Of a stretch of DNA of 39,135 bases, positions 24,536-32,764 are shown piece by piece. The position numbers were made by a program, and so were the translations under genes. The stretch's first letter is position 1; each line of letters begins with the position of its first letter. The notes beneath the pieces were generated by a model. That model worked only from the letters and a program-made list of their open reading frames with translations, did not search any database and was not told where the DNA came from. The DNA comes from Casimicrobiaceae bacterium. Its GTDB lineage: Bacteria; Pseudomonadota; Gammaproteobacteria; Burkholderiales; Casimicrobiaceae. The stretch lies in contig JANWWI010000022.1 in NCBI GenBank assembly GCA_025056355.1, positions 1-39,135 on the forward strand, written 5' to 3'.

Positions 24536-25285
24536 TCAGATCACCTTGGCTTCGTTTCTGAGCTTTTCGATCAGGGTGGCCACATCCGGCACTTTGATGC
24601 CGGCCTGCCGCTTCGGCGGCTCTTCCACCCGAAGAGTTGTGAGCCGTGGTGTGACATCGACCCCCAAATCGGCGGGCTTGATCACATCGAGCGGCTTTTT
24701 CTTCGCCTTCATGATGTTAGGAAGCGTCGCGTAGCGTGGCTCGTTGAGGCGAAGATCGGTCGTGATGACTGCCGGCAGCTTGACCGCGACCGTTTGCAGG
24801 CCACCGTCGACCTCGCAGGTCACCCGCGCGCGATCGCCTTCAATGTCGACTTTCGAGGCGAAAGTGGCTTGTCCCCAACCCAAAAGCGCCGCAAGCATCT
24901 GGCCGGTTTGGTTGGCATCGTCGTCGATGGCTTGCTTGCCGAGGATGACCAGTTGCGGCTGCTCGCGCGCAACGATCGCCTTGAGCAGCTTGGCTACCGC
25001 GAGCGGCTGCAGTTCCGCATCCGTTTCAATCAGAATGCCGCGGTCGGCACCGATTGCCATCGCGTGGCGAAGCGTTTCCTGGCACTGCGGCACGCCGGCA
25101 GAGACCGCGACGACTTCGGTGGCTACCCCTTTTTCCTTGAGCCGAACCGCTTCCTCGACCGCGATCTCGCAGAAAGGGTTCATCGACATCTTGACGTTGG
25201 CGATATCAACACCCGAGTGGTCCGGCTTGACCCGCACCTTGACGTTGTAATCGACCACACGTTTGACCGGGACGAGTACTTTCAA
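24536..25285 (-). CDS. etfB: Electron transfer flavoprotein beta subunit
   Basis: The 249-residue protein starts (L/M)[19 protein letters not shown] and carries [54 protein letters not shown] and [28 protein letters not shown] (the ETF-beta signature). The start is a TTG at 25285-25283: it has AAGGAG about 8 bases upstream and places the family motif at the N-terminus, while the frame upstream to 25360 reads as unrelated sequence. It is the first gene of the operon with etfA and the acyl-CoA dehydrogenase. Confidence 0.94.
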   Translation of the reverse strand: MKVLVPVKRVVDYNVKVRVKPDHSGVDIANVKMSMNPFCEIAVEEAVRLKEKGVATEVVAVSAGVPQCQETLRHAMAIGADRGILIETDAELQPLAVAKLLKAIVAREQPQLVILGKQAIDDDANQTGQMLAALLGWGQATFASKVDIEGDRARVTCEVDGGLQTVAVKLPAVITTDLRLNEPRYATLPNIMKAKKKPLDVIKPADLGVDVTPRLTTLRVEEPPKRQAGIKVPDVATLIEKLRNEAKVI

Positions 25286-25467
25286 CGGAGACTCCTTTCT
25301 CTGCGAACGCACGACTGGCCCTGCGAGCCTCTCGATTCGCCGTGGATTCCGGACAAACACCGGTCCGGCTCACCGCTAGGCCAATCGACAGACATCATGC
25401 ACCTCGCAAGCAGGGCAATTTTGACCGACGAAACTTGAGGGTGTGCTCTATCCGAAACAATGGAGGA

Positions 25468-26709
25468 ATGAGGTCACAGGGCGGGTCCCTTCCGGCCGCA
25501 ACACCGAGGCTGTGGGAATCTCTCACGCTGCTTGGAGCCGTGGCGCTTGCGATGGCGGGGCAGCTTCTAGGGCTTGCCTCGGCGATTGTGGAAATCGATA
25601 TCGCCCGCGACCTCACCGAGGGCTTTGCCATTCTGGACGGCGAAGTCCACCCAAGACAAGGGCCGCAAATTGGGGGCATTTTCCATCTCGGGCCGTGGTG
25701 GTTTTATCTGGTGGCTGCGGTGCTGCTGCTGTCGCCATCCTTGACTGCCTACACCCTCATCATGGGGGCGCTGGCAAGCTTGAAGTTTCCGATTGCGGCC
25801 TGGGTGGGACTGCGGCTGGCAGGGCCGCGGTTCGCAGCCTTGCTTGTGGCCGCAAGCGCTTTGCCCGGGGTGGCGGCCTATCAGTTTTTTGGGGTAAGTC
25901 ACACCTCGTTTGTGGAGCTGTTTGTTTGGCTCGGCGGCGCCTTGTTGCTCGAAGGGCGGCGCTGCCTCGCCCGACCGCATGCGCAGACCATCTGGTGTTT
26001 TCTCTCCGGCCTTGCGTTCTGTCTCGCGCTTCATGCACACCCGACCGCGTTGGCGTGGACGCCGTTTTGGTTTGTAGGATTAGTCTGGGCAGCGGGTAAC
26101 GGGCCGCGCGCCATGGTGTGCATCTTGGCGGGTCTGTTGGGTGCGGTTTTGCCGCTTCTTCCAATGCTGCCTGCGCTTTGGCAGGAGTGGCTTGACTGGC
26201 GTGATCCAGCGCAAAGGCCAGCTCACGCGAGGGCCGTGGGCGATTCGTTGGCCTCCGTGGTGCCGCTTCTGCGCGGTGTGCTCTGGAGCGAGCCTGAACG
26301 CATCGCCGGCACCGCGTTCGCCGCCGGTGAACGTGCCCCTTTGCTGTGGCGCTGGATTTGGGGGGGTGGGTCGGCGGGGGCCTGCTGGCTGCTGCATGCT
26401 GGGTCGTTCGCCCAGGAACCGCGCTTCGGCTGCCGCTTGGCATCGCTTTTTTGGCCCTGGTTGTTGTTTCGCTTTTTCTGGCCTGGTCGACCAAGATCAC
26501 GCCGTTTTACGCGACCTTTTCCCTCTTGCCCGTGCTTGCGTTTGTGCTTGCCTGCGGGTGGTTGGCAGCGGTGCGACTGTCTCGTGGGGCGCTTTTTCTA
26601 CCGCTTCTGGCTAGCGCGTTCCTGCTTCAGTCGGCCACAGCGCTGGCGCTTGCCGAGCGCACACAAAGCGGTTGGCTTCGTTTGCGCTCTCCCGTCCCCG
26701 GCGGCGTGA
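25468..26709 (+). pseudogene. GT-C-type membrane glycosyltransferase, N-terminal part (frameshifted)
   Basis: From ATG 25468 (GGAGG immediately upstream) the frame encodes a polytopic membrane protein. A first helix (residues about 17-37) is followed by an acidic loop EIDIARDLTEGFAILDGEVH, typical of GT-C enzymes, and then several helices. Near 26360-26366, at a run of seven G, the membrane-protein translation shifts to the next frame; after that point this frame reads Arg/Trp/Phe-rich nonsense until its stop at 26709. Restoring one G would join it to the frame ending at 27377 and give about 636 residues. Either the gene is inactivated, the sequence has an indel error, or the run is a phase-variable or slippage site. 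It is first in an operon with gtrB- and gtrA-like genes, so it is probably the enzyme that transfers a sugar from a polyprenyl carrier. Confidence 0.65.
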
Positions 26710-27377
26710 AGTCCGCCGCCGTCGAAGTCCTTTCGGGACCTTATCGAAGTGTTCTCGCGCGCGATCGGTTCGCTCGGCAATGGTGTGTTGCGGCCAAGGA
26801 CGAGCGCTCGCTCAACGGGGTAGCTGCCACGGCGCTTGATGCTTCTCAGGCCTACGAGCTGGGTCTGGCGGGCGGCCGTGCTTGCCGGGACGCCTTGCGT
26901 TTTGGTCCTTCGAGCCGGCCAGTGGTCGGGCTTCCGGAGATCGTGGTCAAAACGCTCGGCCTTCGCGCCGAGGCGGGCTCTGGCGCGTTCGTATGGGTGT
27001 TGCCTCGGCGGGTCTTGTGGCCTGAGCAACCACTTCCCATCAGCACCTCACGAAGCTATCCGCCGCGGCGAGCCGAGTGGGAGGCCTCTCGTGGGCGCCC
27101 TCCGGAGGTCTTTCGTTTCTCTGCTTCGGCTCGTGAGGCGATCGTTGTGGCGCCGCTCAACGCTCTTCATCCCGACTGGAGGGTTCGTGCCTCGGCCAAT
27201 GGTGTGGCCGTTTCGAGCGCGGTCAGCGCTATCGGCCTTGCGATTTTTCTCCCGCCGGCCGGCGGCCAGTTGATCGACTGGCAGATCGAGGTTGGCGGTG
27301 TGCTGCCAGAGCTGACCAATATCGTGACCGTGGATCTGGGGGCAACGGGCGAGAGCCTTCCAGCTTTGAAAGAATGA
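26346..27377 (+). pseudogene. GT-C-type membrane glycosyltransferase, C-terminal part (frameshifted)
   Basis: The frame opens with a nominal GTG at 26346 but has no ribosome site; it is better read as the continuation of the gene starting at 25468. It contains four or so hydrophobic segments (GGGLLAAACWVV, LGIAFLALVVVSLFLAWS, FYATFSLLPVLAFVLACGWLAAV, LFLPLLASAFLLQSATALAL). A roughly 230-residue soluble, probably periplasmic, domain follows, ending in a beta-rich part (LIDWQIEVGGVLPELTNIVTV). This layout is usual for GT-C transferases of the ArnT/PMT kind. Its stop overlaps the following glycosyltransferase start by 4 bases, which suggests the operon is translated as a unit when the frame is intact. 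Confidence 0.6.
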
Positions 27378-28396
27378 GGTGGATGCAGCTTTCGGTTGTC
27401 ATTCCCTGTTACAACGAAGCCGACAACGTCGGGCCGCTGCTTGCCGAGCTGCTGCCGGTGCTCGAACGCATAACGCCCTCGTTTGAAGTGCTATTTGTGG
27501 ATGACGGCAGCCGGGATGAGACCGCGGCCCGCATTCGTGCGCACTGTACGCTCGAGCCGCGGGTAAAGCTGCTCCGCCTGTCCCGCAATTTCGGCAAGGA
27601 GGCAGCGCTTTCGGCAGGCATTGACCACGCGCAGGGCGAGGCCGTGGTCTTGATGGATGCGGATCGCCAACATCCGCCCGCGGTGCTTCCGGAGCTTGTG
27701 GCGGCGTGGCAGGCGGGGGCCGATATGGTGATTGCGTCCCGCCAGAACCGGAATACGGACAGCGTGCTCAGACGCTGGCTCACCCGAGCCTTCTACCGGC
27801 TCTTCAACGTTCTCTCAGAAGTTGAGCTCAGCCCGCAAGCCGGGGATTTTCGCCTGCTCGATCGCCGCGCGGTGGTCGCCCTGCAGGCGATGCCCGAGCG
27901 CGGCCGTTTCATGAAGGGCCTTTATGCGCTGGTCGGCTTGAGCAGCGCTGAAGTGCCCTATGTCAATGAGTTTCGCGCCTCAGGCGAGTCGCGCTTCGGC
28001 TGGCGGCGGCTGTTTCGCTTTGCCTTGGAGGGGTTGACCGCTTTCACCTCGGCACCGCTTCGGGCCTGGGCCTATGTGGGGTTTGCGCTTGCGGTGCCGG
28101 CCGGGCTCTACGCCGTCTACCTCGTTTTTAGAACCTTGATTCAGGGGGTCGATGTGCCAGGCTACGCGTCGCTGGCCACAATGATTCTTTTCTTTAGCGG
28201 CGTGCAACTGATTGGGCTGGGTGTCTTGGGCGAATACCTCGGTCGGGTGTACGCCGAAGCAAAACAGCGGCCTTTGTATGTGGTCAGCGAAGTCGTCGGC
28301 GCAGTGCCGCAAGCGGCGACGCCGTTCACGCACGGCGGCGTGGTGCTTCCCGCGCGTCGGCCACGCGGCGCCGATGAGCGTGTCCCGGGACCGTGA
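27374..28396 (+). CDS. GtrB-like polyprenyl-phosphate glycosyltransferase (GT2)
   Basis: The 340-residue protein has a cytoplasmic GT-A domain: LSVVIPCYNEADNVGPLL, EVLFVDDGSRDET, LSRNFGKEAALSAGIDHA and the DxD site VVLMDADRQHPP. Two transmembrane segments follow at about residues 233-255 and 267-290 (AYVGFALAVPAGLYAVYLVF; LATMILFFSGVQLIGLGVLG). This is the layout of GtrB, ArnC and DPM1-like enzymes, which charge undecaprenyl phosphate with a sugar. The ATG at 27374 overlaps the upstream stop (ATGA); a second ATG at 27383 is also possible. Its product would be flipped by the GtrA-like protein encoded next. Confidence 0.87.
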   Translation: MRWMQLSVVIPCYNEADNVGPLLAELLPVLERITPSFEVLFVDDGSRDETAARIRAHCTLEPRVKLLRLSRNFGKEAALSAGIDHAQGEAVVLMDADRQHPPAVLPELVAAWQAGADMVIASRQNRNTDSVLRRWLTRAFYRLFNVLSEVELSPQAGDFRLLDRRAVVALQAMPERGRFMKGLYALVGLSSAEVPYVNEFRASGESRFGWRRLFRFALEGLTAFTSAPLRAWAYVGFALAVPAGLYAVYLVFRTLIQGVDVPGYASLATMILFFSGVQLIGLGVLGEYLGRVYAEAKQRPLYVVSEVVGAVPQAATPFTHGGVVLPARRPRGADERVPGP

Positions 28397-28803
28397 GCCG
28401 TTTGATTGTGGACAAGCTTCCCGCTCAGGCACTTCGATACTTTTTGGCTGCGTGCCTGGCCTTGGTGCTTGATGTGGCCACGGTGCTGCTCTCGCTTGAG
28501 CTTGGAGCGCATGCGGTGCTCGCGCGCGCCCTAGGGCTCTTCGTCGGGCTTTGCACAACCTACGCGTGTTCACTGCTGTTCGTGTTTCCGCTGAGTCAAG
28601 CCCCGTCGGTGCTGGGTTTTCTGCGCTACAGCGGGGTGCAGTCGCTCGGCACAGCGCTCAATTATGGGCTCTCCACGCTTCTTCTTGCCTGGGCTGCGCA
28701 GGATCGTTTCTTTGTGATGCTCGCAGTGACTGCGGGCGCTGCAGCTGGCTTCCTCGTCAATTTCTACTTTGCCCGACGGTTACTGTATCGGCCACCGCGC
28801 TAG
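28393..28803 (+). CDS. GtrA-like membrane protein (putative flippase of lipid-linked sugar)
   Basis: This 136-residue protein has four hydrophobic helices: ALRYFLAACLALVLDVATVLLSL, ALGLFVGLCTTYACSLLFVF, a third around SVQSLGTALNYGLSTLLLAW, and VMLAVTAGAAAGFLVNFYFARRLL, the characteristic GtrA ending. The start is a GTG whose last bases form the upstream stop (GTGA), so translation is coupled. GtrA proteins are thought to flip undecaprenyl-phosphate sugars across the inner membrane. With the GtrB-like and GT-C genes it completes a three-gene surface glycosylation set; the glycan target is unknown. Confidence 0.85.
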   Translation: MSRLIVDKLPAQALRYFLAACLALVLDVATVLLSLELGAHAVLARALGLFVGLCTTYACSLLFVFPLSQAPSVLGFLRYSGVQSLGTALNYGLSTLLLAWAAQDRFFVMLAVTAGAAAGFLVNFYFARRLLYRPPR

Positions 28804-28867
28804 CGGCAGGCCGAGGCGTCCGACGGGCGCGGGGAGGCTAGCCAAACCGACAGCACGGCAAGCTGCC

Positions 28868-29722
28868 TCATCGATGTTGCCATGCTGGCAGCGGCCGTTT
28901 GGCGTTGAAGGCATCGATTCCGGCACGTGCATCGCAGCTCATCATGTCGCGCGCCATGTTGCGTGCTGCGCTCGCGTAGGCGGCGGCCAGCGCGTCGCCT
29001 GAAAGCTCGTGCAAGAGCCGCTTGCCCGAGGCGAGTGCGTGACCCGAGTGGCGCGCGACGCGCGCCGCAAGCTCCGCCACTGCCTCATCGAGCGCTTCCG
29101 GGGGTACCACGCGGTTGACGAGCCCGATCCGCTCGGCCTGCTCGGCCGACAGAAAATCGCCCGTAAAGAGCATCTCGGCCGCGGCCTTACGTCCAACGCT
29201 CATGATGAGCGGCACCGAGGGCGTCGAGCAGAACAGGCCCAAACGGATGCCGCTTGTGGCAAAACGCGCCTCGCTTGAGGCCACGGCGAGATCGCATGCC
29301 GCCACGAGCTGACAGCCGGCGGCTGTTGCGATGCCATGAACGCGAGCAATCACGACCTGCGGCAGGCGGGCAATCTGCAGCATCACGGCACTGCAGCGAT
29401 CGAACAGCGCGCGCAGCCACGCTTCGTCCTCGTGAGCGCGCATCTCGCGTAGGTCATGTCCCGCGCAAAAGGCCCGTCCGGTGCCGGCCAGCACGACAAC
29501 GCGCGCCTCCGGATCGGTCTCCAGCGCAGCCAGCTCGGTCTCAAGTGCCGCGAGAACTTCGTAGGAAAGCGCGTTGAACTGCTGCGGGCGATTGAGCGTC
29601 AAGCGGACCACGCCATCGCGGGCTCCGATTTCGGGCGAGCGAAGGATAAGCGGCTCGCCTACACTTGCACCTTCGCGCGAGGTCGAGGGATCGGCGCATT
29701 GAGGCGTTTCAGTCAGATCCAT
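28868..29722 (-). CDS. Crotonase-fold protein, ECHDC3-like, lacking the hydratase glutamates
   Basis: The 284-residue enoyl-CoA hydratase/isomerase-fold protein has the oxyanion-hole segments AFCAGHDLREM and HGIATAAGCQLVAACDLAVAS, and an ECHDC3-like stretch FATSGIRLGLFCSTPSVPL. The two glutamates that catalyse hydration in crotonase (in GGGCEL and QPEIxLG) are replaced by Gln (AGCQL) and Gly (TSGIRLG), so it is unlikely to be a true enoyl-CoA hydratase; its reaction is unknown. The ATG at 29722 was preferred because AAAGGA lies about 10 bases upstream; an ATG at 29758 would add 12 residues. It is divergent from the cobalamin adenosyltransferase gene and convergent with the gtrA-like gene. Confidence 0.82.
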   Translation of the reverse strand: MDLTETPQCADPSTSREGASVGEPLILRSPEIGARDGVVRLTLNRPQQFNALSYEVLAALETELAALETDPEARVVVLAGTGRAFCAGHDLREMRAHEDEAWLRALFDRCSAVMLQIARLPQVVIARVHGIATAAGCQLVAACDLAVASSEARFATSGIRLGLFCSTPSVPLIMSVGRKAAAEMLFTGDFLSAEQAERIGLVNRVVPPEALDEAVAELAARVARHSGHALASGKRLLHELSGDALAAAYASAARNMARDMMSCDARAGIDAFNAKRPLPAWQHR

Positions 29723-29798
29723 CGTGAGGGTTTCCTTTCGATCGAGCGCAGCAGGCATGGCCTCGGACCCACTGTCTTGATTTCCCGATCAACGGCCC

Positions 29799-30368
29799 AT
29801 GCGCCAGCGGCTCACAAAGATTACAACGAAAACCGGCGACGGCGGCAGCACCGGGCTCGCCGACGGGCGACGCCTCAGCAAAGACCACCCGCGCATCGTG
29901 GCCATCGGTGAGGTCGATGAGCTCAACGCCGCGGTTGGTTTATTGCTGACCGAGCCGCTACCGGAGTCGCTGCGTGCGGCGATCGAAACGGTGCAGCATG
30001 ATCTCTTTGACGTGGGCGGCGAACTCGCGCTGCCGGACCAGAGGCTCGTGACAGATGCGCATGTGGCGCGCCTTGAAGCGCTGACGGCAGAGCTCAACGC
30101 CGAGCTGCCGCCGCTGGCGGAATTTATCTTGCCTGGTGGCACGCGCCCGGCTGCTCTTGCGCACCTTGTGCGCACGGTCGCGCGGCGCGCGGAACGCGCT
30201 GTGGTGGCGCTTGCGGCGAAGGAGCCGGTCGGGGCACCGCTGCGCGTTTATTTGAACCGCCTCTCCGACCTCGCGTTCGTTCTCGCGCGTCAACTCAACC
30301 GCGCTGCAGGTCGAGCCGACGTGCTGTGGCGCGGGCGCGCGTTGAGGCCCACTTCCGACGAAGCTTGA
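29799..30368 (+). CDS. Cob(I)alamin adenosyltransferase, PduO type
   Basis: The 189-residue protein transfers the adenosyl group of ATP to reduced cobalamin to make coenzyme B12. It has the N-terminal ATP-binding motif TKTGDGGSTGLADGRRLSKDH, then AIGEVDELNAAVG, FILPGGTRPAALAHLVRTVARRAERAV and the C-terminal VYLNRLSDLAFVLAR, all diagnostic of the PduO/MMAB family. No other B12 gene and no cobalamin riboswitch is near. The usual client in such organisms is methylmalonyl-CoA mutase, which fits the propionyl-CoA gene in the same window. The M3 peptidase gene begins 2 bases after its stop, so the two share a transcript. Confidence 0.93.
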   Translation: MRQRLTKITTKTGDGGSTGLADGRRLSKDHPRIVAIGEVDELNAAVGLLLTEPLPESLRAAIETVQHDLFDVGGELALPDQRLVTDAHVARLEALTAELNAELPPLAEFILPGGTRPAALAHLVRTVARRAERAVVALAAKEPVGAPLRVYLNRLSDLAFVLARQLNRAAGRADVLWRGRALRPTSDEA

Positions 30369-30370
30369 CC

Positions 30371-32431
30371 ATGACCACGACCAATCCGCTGCTTGCTCCT
30401 TGGAACACCCCCTATGGCCTGCCGCCGTTTGCGGAGATTCGGCCCGAACACTTTGCTCCCGCTTTCGCCGAGGCGTTTAGGCGGCATCGCGAAGAGCTTG
30501 CGGCGATCGCGAATGCGCCCGAACCACCGACCTTTGCCAACACGATCGTGGCGTTTGATCGCGCCGGGGCGCTTCTCGATCGCATCGGCCAGTGTTTCTG
30601 GAACTTGACCGCGGCGCACACCAGCGCCGAGTTGCAAGCGCTGGAGCGCGAGCTTGCGCCGCAGTGGGCGGCGCACTTCAATGCGATCTACATGGACGAG
30701 CGGCTGTTTGCGCGCATCGATGCGGTGATGCAGTCCGAGGAGGCGCGGCGGCTTGATGAAGAAGACCGCCGCTTGCTCGAGCGCGTGCACCGCGATTTCG
30801 TGCTCGAAGGCGCGCGCATTGCGCCTGAGCATCGCGCGCGTTATGCACAGATCGTCGAGCGGCTCGCCGAGCTTCAGACGCGTTTTGCCCAGAACGTACT
30901 CAAGGAAGAGGCCGATTGGACGCTTTGGCTTGATACCGAGGCCGATCGGGCTGGCCTGCCGCAAGCACTGCTTGATGCTGCGCGAGGGACGGCGGCGGAA
31001 CGAGGACGACCCGATGGCTACGCCATCACGCTTTCGCGTTCCTCCGTCGTGCCGTTTTTGACTTTTTCCACGCGGCGCGACCTGCGCGAGCGGGCCTGGC
31101 GCGCCTGGACCTCGCGTGGCGCAAACGGCGGGCCGACCGACAACCGCGCCTTGATCGTTGAGATCCTCAAGCTGCGCGCCGAACTGGCGCGTCTCCATGG
31201 CTGCGCCAATTTCGCCGAGTACGCGCTGGCCGACCGCATGGCCCAGCATCCGCAAGCAGCCCGTGCGCTGCTTGAACGGATCTGGCGCGCGGCGCTGGCA
31301 ACCTTCGAGCGCGAACGCGTGCTCGTTGAGGCAAACCGCATCGCCCATGGCGTGCATGAGCCGCTTGAACCGTGGGACTGGCGCTTCTATGAGGAGCGCG
31401 TGCGGCAGGCGTCGTTCGCCCTCGACGACACCGAGGTCAAACCCTACTTCGAACTCGAACGCATGATGCAGGCCATGTTTGCCGTGGCCGGACGACTTTT
31501 TGGCTTGACCTTCGAGGAAGTGACGGGTCGCGCCGAGGTGAGGCTCTATCACCCCGACGTGCGGCTGTTTGAGGTCCGCCGTCACGGGCGGCTTCAGGCG
31601 ATCTTTCTGATCGACAACTACGCGCGGCCATCCAAGCAGGGCGGGGCTTGGATGTCCTCCTACCGGGTGCAGCATCGCAACGGACCCGATGGCGAGATCA
31701 TCCCGATCGTGGCCAACCACAACAATTTCATCAAGTCGGCACCCGGGCAACCGACGCTTCTGTCCTTCGATGATGTGCGTACCCTGTTTCACGAGTTCGG
31801 TCATGCGCTTCACGGCATGCTCTCGAACGTGCGCTACGCGCGGCTCTCGGGCACCTCCGTTGCTCAGGACTATGTCGAGTTGCCGTCGCAGCTCATGGAA
31901 CACTGGGCCCTAGAGCCGGCCGTACTAACCGAATATGCTCGGCACTACGCCACCGGCGAGCCGATTCCGCCGGCGCTGATCGAGCGCATCCGGGCTGCGG
32001 CGAAGTTCGGCAACGGCTTTGAGAACGTTCAGTACATCGCCTCGGCGTTGCTCGATCTGACGCTGCATGAGCGCAGCACTTACGAGGACTTCGATCCGAT
32101 CGGTTTCGAGGCCGAACAGCTCAAGCGGCTTGGCATGCCGGATGCGGCGCATCCGATGCATCGCCTGACGCACTTCCGGCATGTCTTTGCCGGCGATGAC
32201 TATGCAGCCGGTTACTACGTCTACCTCTGGGCCGCGGTGCTTGACAACGACGCCTTTGAAGCCTTCGAGGAGGCGGGCGATCCGTTTCACGCCGAGACGG
32301 CGGCGCGTTTGTATGAGTACATCTACAGTGCGGGCAACCGCAGCGATCCGGCAGCGAGCTATCGGGCTTTCCGCGGTCGCGACGCCAACCCCGACGCGCT
32401 TCTGCGCAAGCGCGGTCTGGTGGAGGCATGA
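30371..32431 (+). CDS. prlC: Oligopeptidase A (M3 family metallopeptidase)
   Basis: This 686-residue cytoplasmic zinc peptidase degrades short peptides, including cleaved signal peptides. The zinc site HEFGH is at residues 474-478 (LFHEFGHALHGML) with the third ligand Glu503 in DYVELPSQ. The N-terminus NPLLAPWNTPYGLPPFAEIRPEHFAPAF and the C-terminal GNRSDPAASYRAFRGRDANPDALLRKRGL are family hallmarks, and the length is as expected. The ATG at 30371 was chosen over an upstream in-frame start at 30326 inside the adenosyltransferase gene. Confidence 0.95.
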   Translation: MTTTNPLLAPWNTPYGLPPFAEIRPEHFAPAFAEAFRRHREELAAIANAPEPPTFANTIVAFDRAGALLDRIGQCFWNLTAAHTSAELQALERELAPQWAAHFNAIYMDERLFARIDAVMQSEEARRLDEEDRRLLERVHRDFVLEGARIAPEHRARYAQIVERLAELQTRFAQNVLKEEADWTLWLDTEADRAGLPQALLDAARGTAAERGRPDGYAITLSRSSVVPFLTFSTRRDLRERAWRAWTSRGANGGPTDNRALIVEILKLRAELARLHGCANFAEYALADRMAQHPQAARALLERIWRAALATFERERVLVEANRIAHGVHEPLEPWDWRFYEERVRQASFALDDTEVKPYFELERMMQAMFAVAGRLFGLTFEEVTGRAEVRLYHPDVRLFEVRRHGRLQAIFLIDNYARPSKQGGAWMSSYRVQHRNGPDGEIIPIVANHNNFIKSAPGQPTLLSFDDVRTLFHEFGHALHGMLSNVRYARLSGTSVAQDYVELPSQLMEHWALEPAVLTEYARHYATGEPIPPALIERIRAAAKFGNGFENVQYIASALLDLTLHERSTYEDFDPIGFEAEQLKRLGMPDAAHPMHRLTHFRHVFAGDDYAAGYYVYLWAAVLDNDAFEAFEEAGDPFHAETAARLYEYIYSAGNRSDPAASYRAFRGRDANPDALLRKRGLVEA

Positions 32432-32460
32432 GGCCGGAGAGCCCCTGGCGGCGATGCGCG

Positions 32461-32742
32461 CTAAAGCCGCTCGCGCTCGCGTTTGGCCAACACGGCTATC
32501 CCGACGGCAGCGGCTAGGCAGATCAAGTCGAACAAAAGGCCTACGCTGAACGCCGCAACGCGAGCGATGTTGTGCGGCTCGGTGACAGCGGGAGCCGAGA
32601 GCCACTGCAGCAGATGCGCGAGCGGCACAAGCGCGAGCAGTGCTGCAGCCCCGAAGCCATAGCGGGGCCTGCGCGTCCAGAAAAACGCTCCCGCGGCAAC
32701 GAGCGTTCCGCCCAGCCCCACGGTGAGGAGGGTGTCAATCAT
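32461..32742 (-). CDS. Small membrane protein of unknown function
   Basis: The 93-residue protein has three hydrophobic segments: LLTVGLGGTLVAAGAFFW (residues 4-21), GFGAAALLALVPLAHLLQWL (29-48) and VGLLFDLICLAAAVGIAVLA (67-86). A charged tail KRERERL follows. I do not recognise the family. It starts 22 bases after the ETF-QO stop on the same strand, so it may be co-transcribed. A link to the quinone-reducing complex is suggested only by position. The TM pattern and the exact fit between two genes argue that it is real. Confidence 0.6.
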   Translation of the reverse strand: MIDTLLTVGLGGTLVAAGAFFWTRRPRYGFGAAALLALVPLAHLLQWLSAPAVTEPHNIARVAAFSVGLLFDLICLAAAVGIAVLAKRERERL

Positions 32743-32764
32743 CAGGCCCTCGCGGAGGTGGGCG

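Noticed and set aside
29723-29798. Cobalamin riboswitch upstream of the adenosyltransferase gene
   Set aside because: The gap is only 76 bases and has no B12-box-like sequence; it is too short for the aptamer.
30290-31903. Long open frame (537 codons) on the minus strand
   Set aside because: It lies entirely opposite the oligopeptidase A and adenosyltransferase genes and has an Arg/His/Gly-rich translation with no family motif; it is an antisense artefact of high-GC third positions.
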